A program made the position numbers and the translations under genes. A stretch of 64,000 nucleotides of DNA, from the NCBI RefSeq assembly GCF_030373265.1, contig NZ_JAUCZC010000008.1, forward strand, positions 89,636 to 153,635, in the 5' to 3' direction. The notes under the pieces were generated by a model. It saw nothing but the letters and a program-made list of their open reading frames with translations. It searched no databases and was not told the DNA's origin. Of this stretch, positions 46,889 to 56,038 are shown piece by piece (position 1 is the first letter of the stretch; every line of letters begins with the position of its first letter). Origin of the DNA: Blastomonas sp. Lineage in GTDB: Bacteria > Pseudomonadota > Alphaproteobacteria > Sphingomonadales > Sphingomonadaceae.

Positions 46889-47899
46889 TTATGCGACCGA
46901 CGCACGCTCGATCAGGTCGGACAGGAAATGCGAAGGGTGCTTGCGCGCCTCGGCGGGGTCGATCAGCTTGATCGCGGCCGCCTTGGCCATCGCCTGGATC
47001 GGCCAGCGGACGGTGGTCAGCGGCGGCCAGATGTGCGCGGCGATCGCGGTATCATCAAAGCCGATGATCGACAGATCCTCGGGCACCGACAGCCCTTGGC
47101 GGCGCGCTGCGTGGAGTACGCCTGCGGCCATCTCGTCGTTGCTGGCGAAGATTGCGGTGGGGCGCGGCGCGGCGGCGAGCAACTTTTCGCCCGCAGCGAT
47201 TCCGGTTTCGAATGTGTAGTTGCCCTCGGCCATGATCGCCGGGTCAAGCGCCACGCCAGCGGTTGCGAGAGCATCGCGATAGCCCAGCGCGCGTTCGGCG
47301 GCGGAGCGGAAACCCTCGGGCCCCGCGACGAAGCCGATCCGGCTGTGCCCGCGCCCGACCAGATAGGCGACCGCCTTGGCCACCGCCTCGCGGTCGTTCG
47401 AGGCGACCATGTGCGCGTCATCGTCGAGCCGGACCGAACCCATCCGAACATAGGTCACGCCCAGTTGCTCGCACAGTTCGGCGAGCGCATCGTTCTCCGA
47501 GATCGGTGGCAGCAGCATCACCCCGAACAGGCGTTGCTGTTCCAGGAAGGTGCGCACATCCTCCAGCATCGTGGGCGAGCGGCGGTTGACCGGCCGGACG
47601 ACCAGCGCGAATTCGGTATCACGGATCGCCGACAATATCCCTTCCTGCACCCCCAGCACCATCTGCGCATTGGGGTTGTCGTGGATCAGGCCGATCAGGA
47701 AGTTGCGCCGCAGCGCCAGCGCGCGCGCCTGCGGATTGGGGACATAGCCCAGCTCGGCGATCACCGCCTCGACCTTCTCGCGGGTGGCTTCGTTAAGCAG
47801 CGGCGAGCGGTTGATCACCCGGCTTACCGTCTTCTTGGAAACCCCGGCAATGCGCGCGACATCGTTGATGGTCGGCTTGCCGTCCCTTGCCTTTATCAC
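46889..47899 (-). CDS. LacI-family transcriptional regulator
   Basis: 336 residues. N-terminal helix-turn-helix TINDVARIAGVSKKTVSRVI (10-29) with hinge helix NPQARALALRR, then a periplasmic-binding-protein-like effector domain (FVAGPEGFRSAAERALGY, FASNDEMAAGVLH, IIGFDDTAIAAHIWPPLTTV). Likely represses the uronate regulon and is released by a pathway intermediate such as KDG. Site D lies 23 bases before its own ATG, implying autoregulation. Confidence 0.88.
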   Translation of the reverse strand: MIKARDGKPTINDVARIAGVSKKTVSRVINRSPLLNEATREKVEAVIAELGYVPNPQARALALRRNFLIGLIHDNPNAQMVLGVQEGILSAIRDTEFALVVRPVNRRSPTMLEDVRTFLEQQRLFGVMLLPPISENDALAELCEQLGVTYVRMGSVRLDDDAHMVASNDREAVAKAVAYLVGRGHSRIGFVAGPEGFRSAAERALGYRDALATAGVALDPAIMAEGNYTFETGIAAGEKLLAAAPRPTAIFASNDEMAAGVLHAARRQGLSVPEDLSIIGFDDTAIAAHIWPPLTTVRWPIQAMAKAAAIKLIDPAEARKHPSHFLSDLIERASVA

Positions 47900-47921
47900 G
47901 CGCGTTTCCGTTCCATGGCCA

Positions 47922-47936
47922 GCTACACCGGTGTCA
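47922..47936. promoter_or_regulatory. LacI-type operator, site D (lacI-type gene itself)
   Basis: GCTACACCGGTGTCA; the core ACACCGGTGT is a perfect palindrome, the most symmetric of the six copies. Lies 23 bases from the regulator start. Confidence 0.75.
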
Positions 47937-47988
47937 GTGCCCGGTTTCTCCTAGCCCCAGCAACGACATCATGGCAATGCCGTGCTGA

Positions 47989-48016
47989 TTGACACCGGTT
48001 ACCATAACGCTATTCA
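47989..48016 (+). promoter_or_regulatory. uxaA promoter overlapped by LacI-type operator, site E
   Basis: A perfect -35 TTGACA (47989-47994), a 16-base spacer and TATTCA (48011-48016) form a plausible promoter. The operator TGACACCGGTTACC (47990-48003) overlaps the -35 and runs into the spacer, which fits repression by blocking polymerase. Confidence 0.65.
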
Positions 48017-48080
48017 TGGAGCCTGAGCCCGAAACAGGAGAGTTGCGCTGTCCGTTGATGACGTCATCACGCCCGATGCG

Positions 48081-49568
48081 ATGCAGGTGCATGCCGCAGA
48101 TGGCGTGGCGGTGGCACTGCGCCCGCTGGTCGCTGGCGAGAGCGTGGTCGTCGCGGGCCGGTCGGTCATCGTGCTGCAGGATGTGGCGCAGGGCCACAAA
48201 CTGGCCATCCGGGATCATATCATCGGGGACAGGGTCGTCAAATACGGCCTGCCGATCGGCCGGGCGATCTGTGACATTGCGGCAGGCGAGCATGTCCACA
48301 GCCATAATCTGGTCACCGCGCTGGCCGGCGAACTCGACTATGCGCGGGTTGAAAGCGTTGAGCCCGTGCGCACCGACGGCTCCCCCGCCCCGGTCTGGCA
48401 GGGTTATCGCCGCGCCGATGGCCGTGCCGCCACCCGCAACGAAATCTGGATCTTGCCGACCGTCGGCTGTGTCGGGCTGACCGCCGAGCAGATCGCCCGC
48501 GCTGCCGAAGCGCGCCATGCAGGGGCGATCGCCGAGGACCGGATCGACGGCATCTTCGCCTTTGCCCATCCGCATGGCTGCTCGCAGCTCGGCGACGATC
48601 TGGCGGGCACGCGCGCGCTGTTGGCCGGGCTGGCGGCCAACCCCAATGCCGCAGGCGTGCTGCTGATCGGGCTGGGCTGCGAATCGAACCAGCTCGGCGA
48701 TCTGCTCGCCGCAATCCCGCAGGCCTCGCGCGCCAAGGTGCGGACCTTGTCGTCGCAGGGTGTCGGCGATGAAATGGCGGCTGCAGCGGTGCTGGTCGAC
48801 GAACTGGTCGCCAACGCATCGATGCAGCAGCGCGAGCCCCTCCCCATGTCCGCGCTCGTCGTGGGCCTGAAATGCGGCGGATCGGATGGCTTTTCCGGCC
48901 TGACCGCCAATCCGCTGCTCGGCCGGTTCAGCGAGACTCTGGCCGCGTGTGGCGGCACGCCGATCCTCACCGAGATCCCCGAGATTTTCGGCGCCGAGCA
49001 GGCGTTGCTGGATCGTGCCAGGGATGCTGAAACCTTTGAGGCAGCAGCCGCGCTGATAAACCGGTTCAAGGCCTATTATCTCGACCAGGGTCTGCCCGTA
49101 TCCGAGAACCCATCGCCCGGCAACATCGCAGGCGGGATCACCACGCTGGAGGAAAAATCCGCAGGCGCGGTGCAGAAGGCCGGGACAGCGATGCTGACTT
49201 CGGTGCTCGATTATGGCGAGCAGGCGACGACGCCTGGCCTTGCGCTGCTCGAATCCCCCGGCAACGATGCGGTATCCTCGACCGCTCTGGCAGCCGCCGG
49301 CGCCACCTTGGTCCTGTTCACCACCGGGCGCGGCACGCCGCTGGGGTTCCCGGTGCCCACGGTCAAGATCGCATCGAATCACACCCTCGCCGCGTCGAAA
49401 CCGCACTGGATCGATTTCGATGCCTCGCTGGTGCTGAGGGCGGGGCCACGGGTCGCCGACGCCGCCTTTCTGGATGAGCTGATAGCCATTGCAAGCGGCA
49501 GCAAAACCACGGCGGAACGCGCCGGACAGCGCGCCATCGCGATCTGGAAGCGGGGCGTGACGCTGTGA
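48081..49568 (+). CDS. uxaA: Altronate dehydratase
   Basis: 495 residues, the usual UxaA length. Converts D-altronate to KDG in the galacturonate branch. N-terminal SAF domain to about residue 75 (AADGVAVALRPLVAGES, with HSHNL), then the dehydratase domain (AFAHPHGCSQLGDD, LKCGGSDGFSGLTANPL, ENPSPGNIAGGITTLEEKS). The ATG at 48081 has no Shine-Dalgarno; CTG at 48048 lies seven bases after AGGAG and is in frame, so translation may begin there. Operator site E precedes it. Confidence 0.9.
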   Translation: MQVHAADGVAVALRPLVAGESVVVAGRSVIVLQDVAQGHKLAIRDHIIGDRVVKYGLPIGRAICDIAAGEHVHSHNLVTALAGELDYARVESVEPVRTDGSPAPVWQGYRRADGRAATRNEIWILPTVGCVGLTAEQIARAAEARHAGAIAEDRIDGIFAFAHPHGCSQLGDDLAGTRALLAGLAANPNAAGVLLIGLGCESNQLGDLLAAIPQASRAKVRTLSSQGVGDEMAAAAVLVDELVANASMQQREPLPMSALVVGLKCGGSDGFSGLTANPLLGRFSETLAACGGTPILTEIPEIFGAEQALLDRARDAETFEAAAALINRFKAYYLDQGLPVSENPSPGNIAGGITTLEEKSAGAVQKAGTAMLTSVLDYGEQATTPGLALLESPGNDAVSSTALAAAGATLVLFTTGRGTPLGFPVPTVKIASNHTLAASKPHWIDFDASLVLRAGPRVADAAFLDELIAIASGSKTTAERAGQRAIAIWKRGVTL

Positions 49569-49602
49569 CAATCCGGTGCCTGAAGACACCGCCACTTGCG
49601 AA

Positions 49603-49616
49603 TGACACCGGTTTCC
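49603..49616. promoter_or_regulatory. LacI-type operator, site F (hydratase/transporter)
   Basis: TGACACCGGTTTCC, 38 bases upstream of the hydratase start, so the hydratase and the MFS transporter behind it have their own control point. Confidence 0.72.
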
Positions 49617-49653
49617 TTTACGCAGCCGGACAAGAGAAGGACTAAAGATCGGG

Positions 49654-50469
49654 ATGGGGAACGAGTTGACGGTGAACACGCAGGCCGATGATGTTGCCAT
49701 GGCGTTTGTCAGTGCGCGCCGAGAAGCGCGGGCTTTGCACAGCTATCCCGGGGTCAAGCCCGAGGCGCTGCAAACGGCCTATACCATCCAGGATCGCGCG
49801 ATCGTGATCGATGGGCGCACGGTCGTCGGCTGGAAGGTTGGCCGGATCAATCCGCCGCTCGACGGACAGTTGGGCATAAACCGGCTGTCGGGCCCGATCT
49901 TCGCCGATTCGGTCATTGACGCTGCCGATGGCACGGTTCCTGACATGCCGGTGTTCGAAGGCGGGTTTGCCGCGGGCGAGGCCGAGATGCTGCTGCATGT
50001 CGCGCCAGGGTTTTCAGGCGCGGTGCCCACCGACGACGCGGGGACCAGGCTGCTGCTTGACGATGTCCGGCTGGGCATCGAAATCGCCAGCTCGCCTTAT
50101 CCCGGCATCAATACCGATGGTCCGCTGGTGACCGTTTCGGATTTCGGCAACAACGCCGGCCTTGTGCAAGGGCCCGCCCTCGATGGCTGGCGCGACCTGG
50201 ACCTGTGTGCGATTCGCGTACGCAGCGAGATCGACGACGCGGTCGTCGGCACGGCGACCGCAGCCAACATGCTCGACGGGCCCTATGGCGCGGTCCGCTT
50301 CCTGCTGAACCATCTGATCGAACGCGGTGTCGATGTCTCAGAGGGCCTGTGGGTTTCGACCGGAGCGATTACCGGGGTCCACGAGATCCGTATCGGACAG
50401 GCGTTTACCGCCATATTCGAGGGCTGCGGCGACGTTCGCTGCCGGGTGGTCGCGGCCACACCCCGCTAA
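49654..50469 (+). CDS. FAH-superfamily 2-keto-4-pentenoate hydratase-like protein
   Basis: 271 residues. MhpD/FAH-type fold: GWKVGRINPPLD near residue 60, GAEAE-like AAGEAEMLLHV, GIEIASSPYPG, and GLWVSTGAITGVHEI with the FEGCGDV end. Relatives hydrate or dehydrate 2-keto-3-deoxy acids, so a role on a 2-keto-3-deoxy sugar acid is plausible here. Followed 55 bases later by the hexuronate transporter. Confidence 0.75.
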   Translation: MGNELTVNTQADDVAMAFVSARREARALHSYPGVKPEALQTAYTIQDRAIVIDGRTVVGWKVGRINPPLDGQLGINRLSGPIFADSVIDAADGTVPDMPVFEGGFAAGEAEMLLHVAPGFSGAVPTDDAGTRLLLDDVRLGIEIASSPYPGINTDGPLVTVSDFGNNAGLVQGPALDGWRDLDLCAIRVRSEIDDAVVGTATAANMLDGPYGAVRFLLNHLIERGVDVSEGLWVSTGAITGVHEIRIGQAFTAIFEGCGDVRCRVVAATPR

Positions 50470-50524
50470 AAGACGCGTTGGCGGACCGGCAAAAGCCTGG
50501 CCGCACCCCACAGGGAGAGTGAAG

Positions 50525-51847
50525 ATGGTTGATGCCCCCACGACAGATGCCTCTGCGAACCACGGCGCCGACGCCGGCACGCCGCCTGTGGTTGCCGCAG
50601 CCGCCAATGCCGGTCGCTATCGCTGGGTGATCGTGGGCCTGCTGTTCGCGGCAACGGCCATCAACTACATCGATCGGCAAATGATCGGGGTACTCAAGCC
50701 CACTTTGGTCGCGGAGTTCGGCTGGACCGAAAGCGACTTTGCCAACATCGTGTTCTGGTTTCAGGTCGCCTATGCCATCGGCTATGTCGGCTTTGGTCGC
50801 ATCGTCGATGTCGTCGGCGCGCGGCTGGGCTATTCGGTGGCGATCGTCATCTGGACCATCGGCCATATGGCGCATGGCCTTGCCACCGGCGTGACCAGCT
50901 TTGCGATAGCGCGCTTCGGCCTGGGCATCGGCGAAAGCGGCAACTTCCCCGCCGGCATCCGCGCGGTCACCGACTGGTTTCCGCAGCGCGAGCGCGCCTT
51001 TGCCATCGGACTGTTCAACGCCGGCGCCAATGTCGGCGCGATCATCACCCCGTTGCTCGTCCCCCTGCTCGTTCTGTGGTTCGGATGGCGCGAGGCGTTC
51101 TACATCACCGGCATTTTCGGTCTCGTCTGGCTGATCGCCTGGTGGGCGATCTATCGCCACCCGTCCGAGCACAAGCGCGTTTCGGCCGGAGAGCTCGCCT
51201 GGATCCAGCAGGACCCGGCCGACCCGGTCGAGCAGATCGGCTGGAGCCGGTTGCTATCCAAGCGCGAAACCTGGGCCTATGCCTTGGGCAAGTTCCTGAT
51301 CGATCCGATCTGGTGGTTCTTCCTGTTCTGGCTGCCGGGCTATCTGTTCGAACGCTATGACATGGATCTCAGGACCTTCGGGCTGCCGCTCGCGGCGATC
51401 TACCTGATCTCCGATGGCGGTTCGGTCTTTGGCGGCTGGATGTCGTCGCGGCTGATCAAGGCAGGACGTACCCCCAATTTCGCGCGCAAGATCACGATGC
51501 TGCTGTGCGCGGTGGCGGTCACGCCGATCTGGTTTGCGCAAAGCATCGACAGCCTCTGGGGCGCGGTGCTGATCATCGGGCTCGCCACTGCGGCGCACCA
51601 GGCGTTCTCTGCCAATCTTTATACCTTGCCCTCGGACATGTTCCCGCGCGGCGCGGTGGGATCGGTGATCGGGATCGGCGGCACCGTCGGCGCGCTTGGC
51701 GGCATGGGGATGGCGCTGTTCACCGGCTATATCCTCGACAGCACCGGCAGCTACGAGATCCTGTTCGCGATCTGCGCCAGCGCCTATCTGCTCGCGCTCG
51801 CAGTTGTGCACTTCCTCAGCCCGAGGCTCGCCCCTGCCAGCGTCTGA
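50525..51847 (+). CDS. exuT: MFS transporter, ExuT-like hexuronate permease
   Basis: 440 residues, 12 membrane segments. ACS-family signatures: ATAINYIDRQMIGVLKPTL, FGRIVDVVGARLGY, and ARFGLGIGESGNFPAGIRAV. GGGAG lies about ten bases before the ATG at 50525. ExuT-type permeases take hexuronates across the inner membrane; the operon supports galacturonate or unsaturated oligouronates. Confidence 0.85.
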   Translation: MVDAPTTDASANHGADAGTPPVVAAAANAGRYRWVIVGLLFAATAINYIDRQMIGVLKPTLVAEFGWTESDFANIVFWFQVAYAIGYVGFGRIVDVVGARLGYSVAIVIWTIGHMAHGLATGVTSFAIARFGLGIGESGNFPAGIRAVTDWFPQRERAFAIGLFNAGANVGAIITPLLVPLLVLWFGWREAFYITGIFGLVWLIAWWAIYRHPSEHKRVSAGELAWIQQDPADPVEQIGWSRLLSKRETWAYALGKFLIDPIWWFFLFWLPGYLFERYDMDLRTFGLPLAAIYLISDGGSVFGGWMSSRLIKAGRTPNFARKITMLLCAVAVTPIWFAQSIDSLWGAVLIIGLATAAHQAFSANLYTLPSDMFPRGAVGSVIGIGGTVGALGGMGMALFTGYILDSTGSYEILFAICASAYLLALAVVHFLSPRLAPASV

Positions 51848-51939
51848 CAGCGCTGGAAGCATCATGGGGTTCGCAACGTCCGTCCGGCTTTCGCGTATGT
51901 GCGGCAGGCAATCCTGTCGCACATCCGAGGACGCAGATT

Positions 51940-52299
51940 ATGGCAGACACCCCCGAAACCGAAGGCTTCGGCACCATCAACCAGTCGCAACGCGGCAACC
52001 CCAAGGCGCATGACGTCGCCGAGGATGCACTCCACCGCGGCGACGATCCCAGCGAGGACAGCGAAAAGGGCGGCTCCCCTGGCCTGTCGGTCGTTCCGCA
52101 GGACGAGCAGGATCTGGTCGATCACATGAACCAGATGGTGCAGTCCGGAAACATCGATCGCAGCGCGTTCGATGGCGAGCGCAATGATGACGATGAGGAA
52201 AGCCCGCTGGGCGAACTGGACTCGGACGAAAACGACGGACCGGGTGATGCCGATCCGACCAGCTTCGGCAACCAGGGCCGAGCGTTTTCTAAACGGTAA
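51940..52299 (+). CDS. Acidic hypothetical protein
   Basis: 119 residues, very acidic (many Asp/Glu, a DDDEESPLGELDSDEND run), low in hydrophobics and predicted mostly disordered. The start at 51940 has GAGG about nine bases upstream. I do not recognise a family. Its end overlaps the convergent response regulator by 11 bases. Confidence 0.6.
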   Translation: MADTPETEGFGTINQSQRGNPKAHDVAEDALHRGDDPSEDSEKGGSPGLSVVPQDEQDLVDHMNQMVQSGNIDRSAFDGERNDDDEESPLGELDSDENDGPGDADPTSFGNQGRAFSKR

Positions 52300-52714
52300 A
52301 CAGGCTGAGGGGGCCAGGCATCGTCTTGGGTGTCTTGCCCCCGATCATCCGATCCACCGCCTCGATCGCGCCGACCAGTTCGGCCGCGCTGTAGGGCTTG
52401 TTCAGGCAGCCGATCGCGTACTGCTGGGCACCACCAGGACACGTGCCGGTGGCGAACAGCACCGGGATGTTGAGCCCGCTGGCCACCCGAGCGACCTCGA
52501 TCCCGCTGCCACCCCCCGACAGGTTGACATCGGCGAGAACGAGATCGATCGATTCGCGCTCGAGCAGCGCGATCGCCTCGCCTTCGGTATCGACCGTGGC
52601 CACCACCCGGTATCCCGCATCGACCACCCGCAGTTCGTTGTCGAATGCCACCAGCGGCTCGTCCTCGACGATCAGAATGGTCTTGATCGACCGGGTGAAC
52701 CGCGAAAAAAGCAT
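52289..52714 (-). CDS. Single-domain response regulator
   Basis: About 141 residues: a receiver domain with acidic pocket IVEDEP, phospho-acceptor D62 in LVLADVNLS, threonine in ATGT and lysine in NKPYS. No output domain. No histidine kinase gene is close by. Starts at 52738 or 52768 are also open; neither has a clear ribosome binding site. Confidence 0.82.
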   Translation of the reverse strand: MLFSRFTRSIKTILIVEDEPLVAFDNELRVVDAGYRVVATVDTEGEAIALLERESIDLVLADVNLSGGGSGIEVARVASGLNIPVLFATGTCPGGAQQYAIGCLNKPYSAAELVGAIEAVDRMIGGKTPKTMPGPLSLFTV

Positions 52715-52812
52715 ATGAAGACTTTCGGGCAGGGGCATCAGCGTCAAACGGAAATACGCAGCAGGCAATTCTTGCGTTCCCGCGCGGCGCCTTCCTCGTT
52801 ATAGCAGCGGCC

Positions 52813-53628
52813 ATGCCCCCCCGGAAACCGAAATTCGATCCGCTTCAACAAAGCGAGACCCCACCCGAACCCGCCGCGCGCAAGACGACGTCCGCGCTGG
52901 GCGAGGGCCAGCGCATCGCCAAGCTGCTGGCGCGCGCCGGGATCGCCAGCCGGCGCGAGATCGAGCGGATGATCGAGGGTGGCCGGGTGGCGCGCGATGG
53001 CGTCGCGATCACCACGCCTGCCACGGTACTCACCAGCCTGCACGGGATCACGGTGGACGGCAAAGCGGTCAAGGAACCCGCACCCGCGAAACTGTGGCGT
53101 TTCCACAAGCCCGCCGGGCTGCTCACCGCAGCGCGCGATTTTACCGGGCGCGAAACGATCTACGATCACCTCGCCCGCGTCGCACCGGAAGCGCCCCGCA
53201 TGATGCCCGTCGGACGGCTCGACCTCAACACCGAGGGGCTGCTGCTGATGACCAACGATGGCGAATTGAAGCGCCAGATGGAGCTGCCCGCCACCGGGGT
53301 CGAACGCACCTATCGCGCGCGCGCTTTCGGCGAAGTCAGCCAGAGCCAGCTCGAGGACCTGATCCACGGCATCACCATCGAAGGCATCCGCTATGGCAAA
53401 ATCGACGCCAATCTGGAACGCCGCACCGGGCGCAACGGCTGGATCGAGATGACGCTGACCGAGGGCAAGAACCGCGAAGTCCGCCGCGTGCTCGAGCATC
53501 TCGGCCTCAAGGTCTCGCGCCTGATCCGCACCCGCTATGGCCCTTTCCTGCTTGAAGGGCTCGAGCCCGGCGCGCTCGAAGAGGTGCGCCGGCATGATCT
53601 GATCACCTTCAGGAACACGTTGAAATGA
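52813..53628 (+). CDS. rluB: 23S rRNA pseudouridine synthase, RluB type
   Basis: 271 residues. S4 RNA-binding domain about 36-80 (RIAKLLARAGIASRREIERM), then the RsuA/RluB catalytic domain with the aspartate in VGRLDLNTEGLLL and the EGKNREVRRVLEHLG motif. Isomerises one uridine in helix 80/90 region of 23S rRNA. Confidence 0.9.
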   Translation: MPPRKPKFDPLQQSETPPEPAARKTTSALGEGQRIAKLLARAGIASRREIERMIEGGRVARDGVAITTPATVLTSLHGITVDGKAVKEPAPAKLWRFHKPAGLLTAARDFTGRETIYDHLARVAPEAPRMMPVGRLDLNTEGLLLMTNDGELKRQMELPATGVERTYRARAFGEVSQSQLEDLIHGITIEGIRYGKIDANLERRTGRNGWIEMTLTEGKNREVRRVLEHLGLKVSRLIRTRYGPFLLEGLEPGALEEVRRHDLITFRNTLK

Positions 53629-53670
53629 TGAAAGACTTCTCCCCCTCTCCCGTCAAGGTGGAGGGATAGG

Positions 53671-54231
53671 ATGCTGCGTATCATCGCGGGCGAATGGCGG
53701 GGCCGCAAGCTCAAGACCCCGGCAGGCGACACCACCCGCCCCACCGCAGACCGTACCCGTGAAACCCTGTTTTCGATGCTCACCAGCCGGTTGGGGTCGT
53801 TCGAGGAACTGTCGGTGCTCGACCTGTTTGCAGGATCGGGCGCGCTGGGGATCGAGGCGCTGTCGCGTGGGGCTGCCAAATGCGTGTTCGTCGAGCAGGA
53901 CCGCGCCGCGATCGACGTGCTGCGCGCCAACATCCGCGCGCTTGACGCCGACCACCGCGCCGAAATCCGCCCTAGCTCCGCGCTGACATTGGGACCGGCG
54001 CTCAAGCCGTTCGACGTGGTGCTGATCGACCCGCCTTATGCGACGGGTGCAGGCGCGGTGGCGCTCGACAAGCTGGCCCGGCTGGGCTGGTTCGCGCCTG
54101 CGACCTGGATCAGCGTCGAGACGGCCAAGTCGGAAAAGCTCGAGGTATCAGGCTTCGAGATCGACGCCGAACGCGTGGTCGGCAAGGCAAAGCTGACCTT
54201 ATTGCGGCTGGCGGGCGATGTGATAGACTGA
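53671..54231 (+). CDS. rsmD: 16S rRNA (guanine-966-N2) methyltransferase
   Basis: 186 residues. IIAGEWRGRKLKTP opening, SAM site LDLFAGSGALGIEALSRG and catalytic DPPY (VLIDPPYATG). GGAGGGATAGG lies directly before the ATG; it is preceded by a CCCTC stretch that could pair with it. Follows rluB by 42 bases. Confidence 0.92.
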   Translation: MLRIIAGEWRGRKLKTPAGDTTRPTADRTRETLFSMLTSRLGSFEELSVLDLFAGSGALGIEALSRGAAKCVFVEQDRAAIDVLRANIRALDADHRAEIRPSSALTLGPALKPFDVVLIDPPYATGAGAVALDKLARLGWFAPATWISVETAKSEKLEVSGFEIDAERVVGKAKLTLLRLAGDVID

Positions 54232-54235
54232 GTTT

Positions 54236-54430
54236 ATGGTCAAATACTCGCCCATCGAATCCGAATTCGCCTCGTCCGAGGAAGAGGCGGCGTATGATGC
54301 GTGGTTCCGCGCGAAGGTGGAACGTTCGCTGCAATCCACCGCGCCTCGCGTTCCGCATGAAGAGGTGATGGCGCGGGCGGAGGAAATCATAGCAAAGGCC
54401 CGGCAGCGTGCGGCTGATTTGGACAGTTGA
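54236..54430 (+). CDS. Antitoxin of a RelE/ParE-type module
   Basis: 64 residues, acidic N-terminus and a C-terminal amphipathic helix (PHEEVMARAEEIIAKARQRA) of the kind that wraps a RelE/ParE toxin. It starts four bases after rsmD and overlaps the toxin gene by 23 bases. Family assignment rests on size and partner. Confidence 0.72.
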   Translation: MVKYSPIESEFASSEEEAAYDAWFRAKVERSLQSTAPRVPHEEVMARAEEIIAKARQRAADLDS

Positions 54431-54680
54431 AGCCCTAGCAGACCACGACGACATCATCGGTTACATTGCCGATCGGAACCCCGATGCCGCTGACCGGCTT
54501 AAGAACCTGTTTGATCGTTGTGCCAAGCAGTTGCTGGAATTTCCCCAAATGCATCGTCCAGGTCGCGTCGCTGGTACTCGGGAGGCGATCGTGCACCCCA
54601 ATTATCTGCTGATCTACAGTATTGAGCAGGACGCGATCGTCATCACGGCTGTGCTGCACGCCCGCCAGCAATACCCCTGA
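54408..54680 (+). CDS. RelE/ParE-family toxin
   Basis: 90 residues from a GTG inside the antitoxin gene. LIWTVEALADHDDIIGYIADR is the family N-terminus; GTREAIVHPNYLLIYSIEQD is the core strand with the conserved Arg/Tyr, ending VLHARQQYP. Such toxins cleave mRNA at the ribosome (RelE) or inhibit gyrase (ParE); sequence alone leans to the ParE side. Confidence 0.82.
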   Translation: MRLIWTVEALADHDDIIGYIADRNPDAADRLKNLFDRCAKQLLEFPQMHRPGRVAGTREAIVHPNYLLIYSIEQDAIVITAVLHARQQYP

Positions 54681-54687
54681 CCGGCTG

Positions 54688-55968
54688 CTAACCCGCGGCC
54701 CTTCCCCGCTGCGCCCACAGCCCGGCAAAGCTGAGCACGCCCGCCGCCGCGAGATACAGCCCGACCGCATCCGCGCCGCCCCTGTCCGCCAAAGCCTGCG
54801 CTGCGATCGGGGCGAGCGCGCCGCCGATGATGCCGCCGCCATTGAACGCGACCGAGGCCCCAGTATAGCGCACGCGCGCGGGAAACTGCTGCGGCAGCCA
54901 CGCGCCCAATGGGCCGTAGACGAAGCCCATCACCAGCAAAGCGATCGACAGCGCCACCCATGCCAGGCAGAGCGAGCCCGAGCCCAGCAGTGGCCCGAAC
55001 AGCAGCCCGACGCCGATCGTGGCCGCGCAGCCGATCATCAGCACCCGCCCGCTGCTGGTGGCATCGGAGCGATAGCCCGACAGCACGATGCCCAGCGCCA
55101 GGAACAGGATCGCGCCCAGCTGCACCAGCAGGAAATCGACCCGGTTGTGCCCCAGAGCGGTGGTGGCATAGCCCAGCGCGAACGCGGTCGAGAGATAGAA
55201 GATCGCAAAGCATGCGACGACCGCGAAGGTGCTGGCAAAGGTCGCGCGCAGATGGTTGCGGAAGAGCTCGGCCACCGGCACCGGCGCGGGCTTGTCGCGC
55301 GCCAACACCTCGGCGAAATCGGGGGTCTCGCTGATCTTGAGTCGTACCCAAAGCCCCAGCCCAACCAATATCCCGCTCGCCAGAAACGGCACGCGCCAGC
55401 CCCAGGCGACGAACTGTTCGTCGGTCAGCGACAGGCCGAGCAGCAGGAACAGCCCGTTGGCGGCGATGAAGCCCACCGGCGCGCCCAGCTGCGGTGCCAT
55501 GCCGAAGCGCGCGGCCCAGCCCGGTGGCGCGTTCTCGACCGCCAGCAGCGCCGCCCCACCCCATTCGCCGCCCAGCCCGAAGCCCTGGCCGAACCGTAAG
55601 GTACACAGCAGCAACGGCGCCACCCAGCCGACCATCTGGTAGGTCGGCAGGAACGCGATCAGCAGGGTGGAACCTCCCATCAGCATCAGCGAGGCAACCA
55701 GCGTCGACTTGCGCCCGATACGGTCGCCGAAATGGCCGAACACCACCGCGCCCACCGGCCGCGCGAAGAACGCCAGGCCAAAGCTCATATAGCTCAGCAG
55801 CAATTGCGCCGAGGCGCTTTCGGACGGGAAGAACAGCGGGCCGAAGACGAGGGCGGCCGCAGTGGCGTAGATATAGAAATCGTAGAACTCCACCGCAGTG
55901 CCGACCAGCGACGCGCTGAGCACGCGAGCGTGGGTGCGATACGGATGCTGCGGGGTCGTGGTCGCCAT
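54688..55968 (-). CDS. MHS-type MFS transporter
   Basis: 426 residues, 12 membrane segments. Metabolite:proton symporter family: GTAVEFYDFYIYATAAALVF, FGHFGDRIGRKSTL and RFGQGFGLGGEWGGAALLAVE. Relatives carry shikimate, alpha-ketoglutarate or proline/betaine. Substrate not readable. Converges on the toxin gene with a seven-base gap. Confidence 0.86.
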   Translation of the reverse strand: MATTTPQHPYRTHARVLSASLVGTAVEFYDFYIYATAAALVFGPLFFPSESASAQLLLSYMSFGLAFFARPVGAVVFGHFGDRIGRKSTLVASLMLMGGSTLLIAFLPTYQMVGWVAPLLLCTLRFGQGFGLGGEWGGAALLAVENAPPGWAARFGMAPQLGAPVGFIAANGLFLLLGLSLTDEQFVAWGWRVPFLASGILVGLGLWVRLKISETPDFAEVLARDKPAPVPVAELFRNHLRATFASTFAVVACFAIFYLSTAFALGYATTALGHNRVDFLLVQLGAILFLALGIVLSGYRSDATSSGRVLMIGCAATIGVGLLFGPLLGSGSLCLAWVALSIALLVMGFVYGPLGAWLPQQFPARVRYTGASVAFNGGGIIGGALAPIAAQALADRGGADAVGLYLAAAGVLSFAGLWAQRGRAAG

Positions 55969-56038
55969 AAGACCGGAGCGTTAGCGCGCGGGACGCTGAT
56001 GACAAGGGACTGCGCGTCCATCCGCGCATAGCGGATAC

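Noticed and set aside
46100..49700. Long opposing frames over the LacI and uxaA genes
   Set aside because: They mirror well-supported genes on the other strand and lack family motifs.
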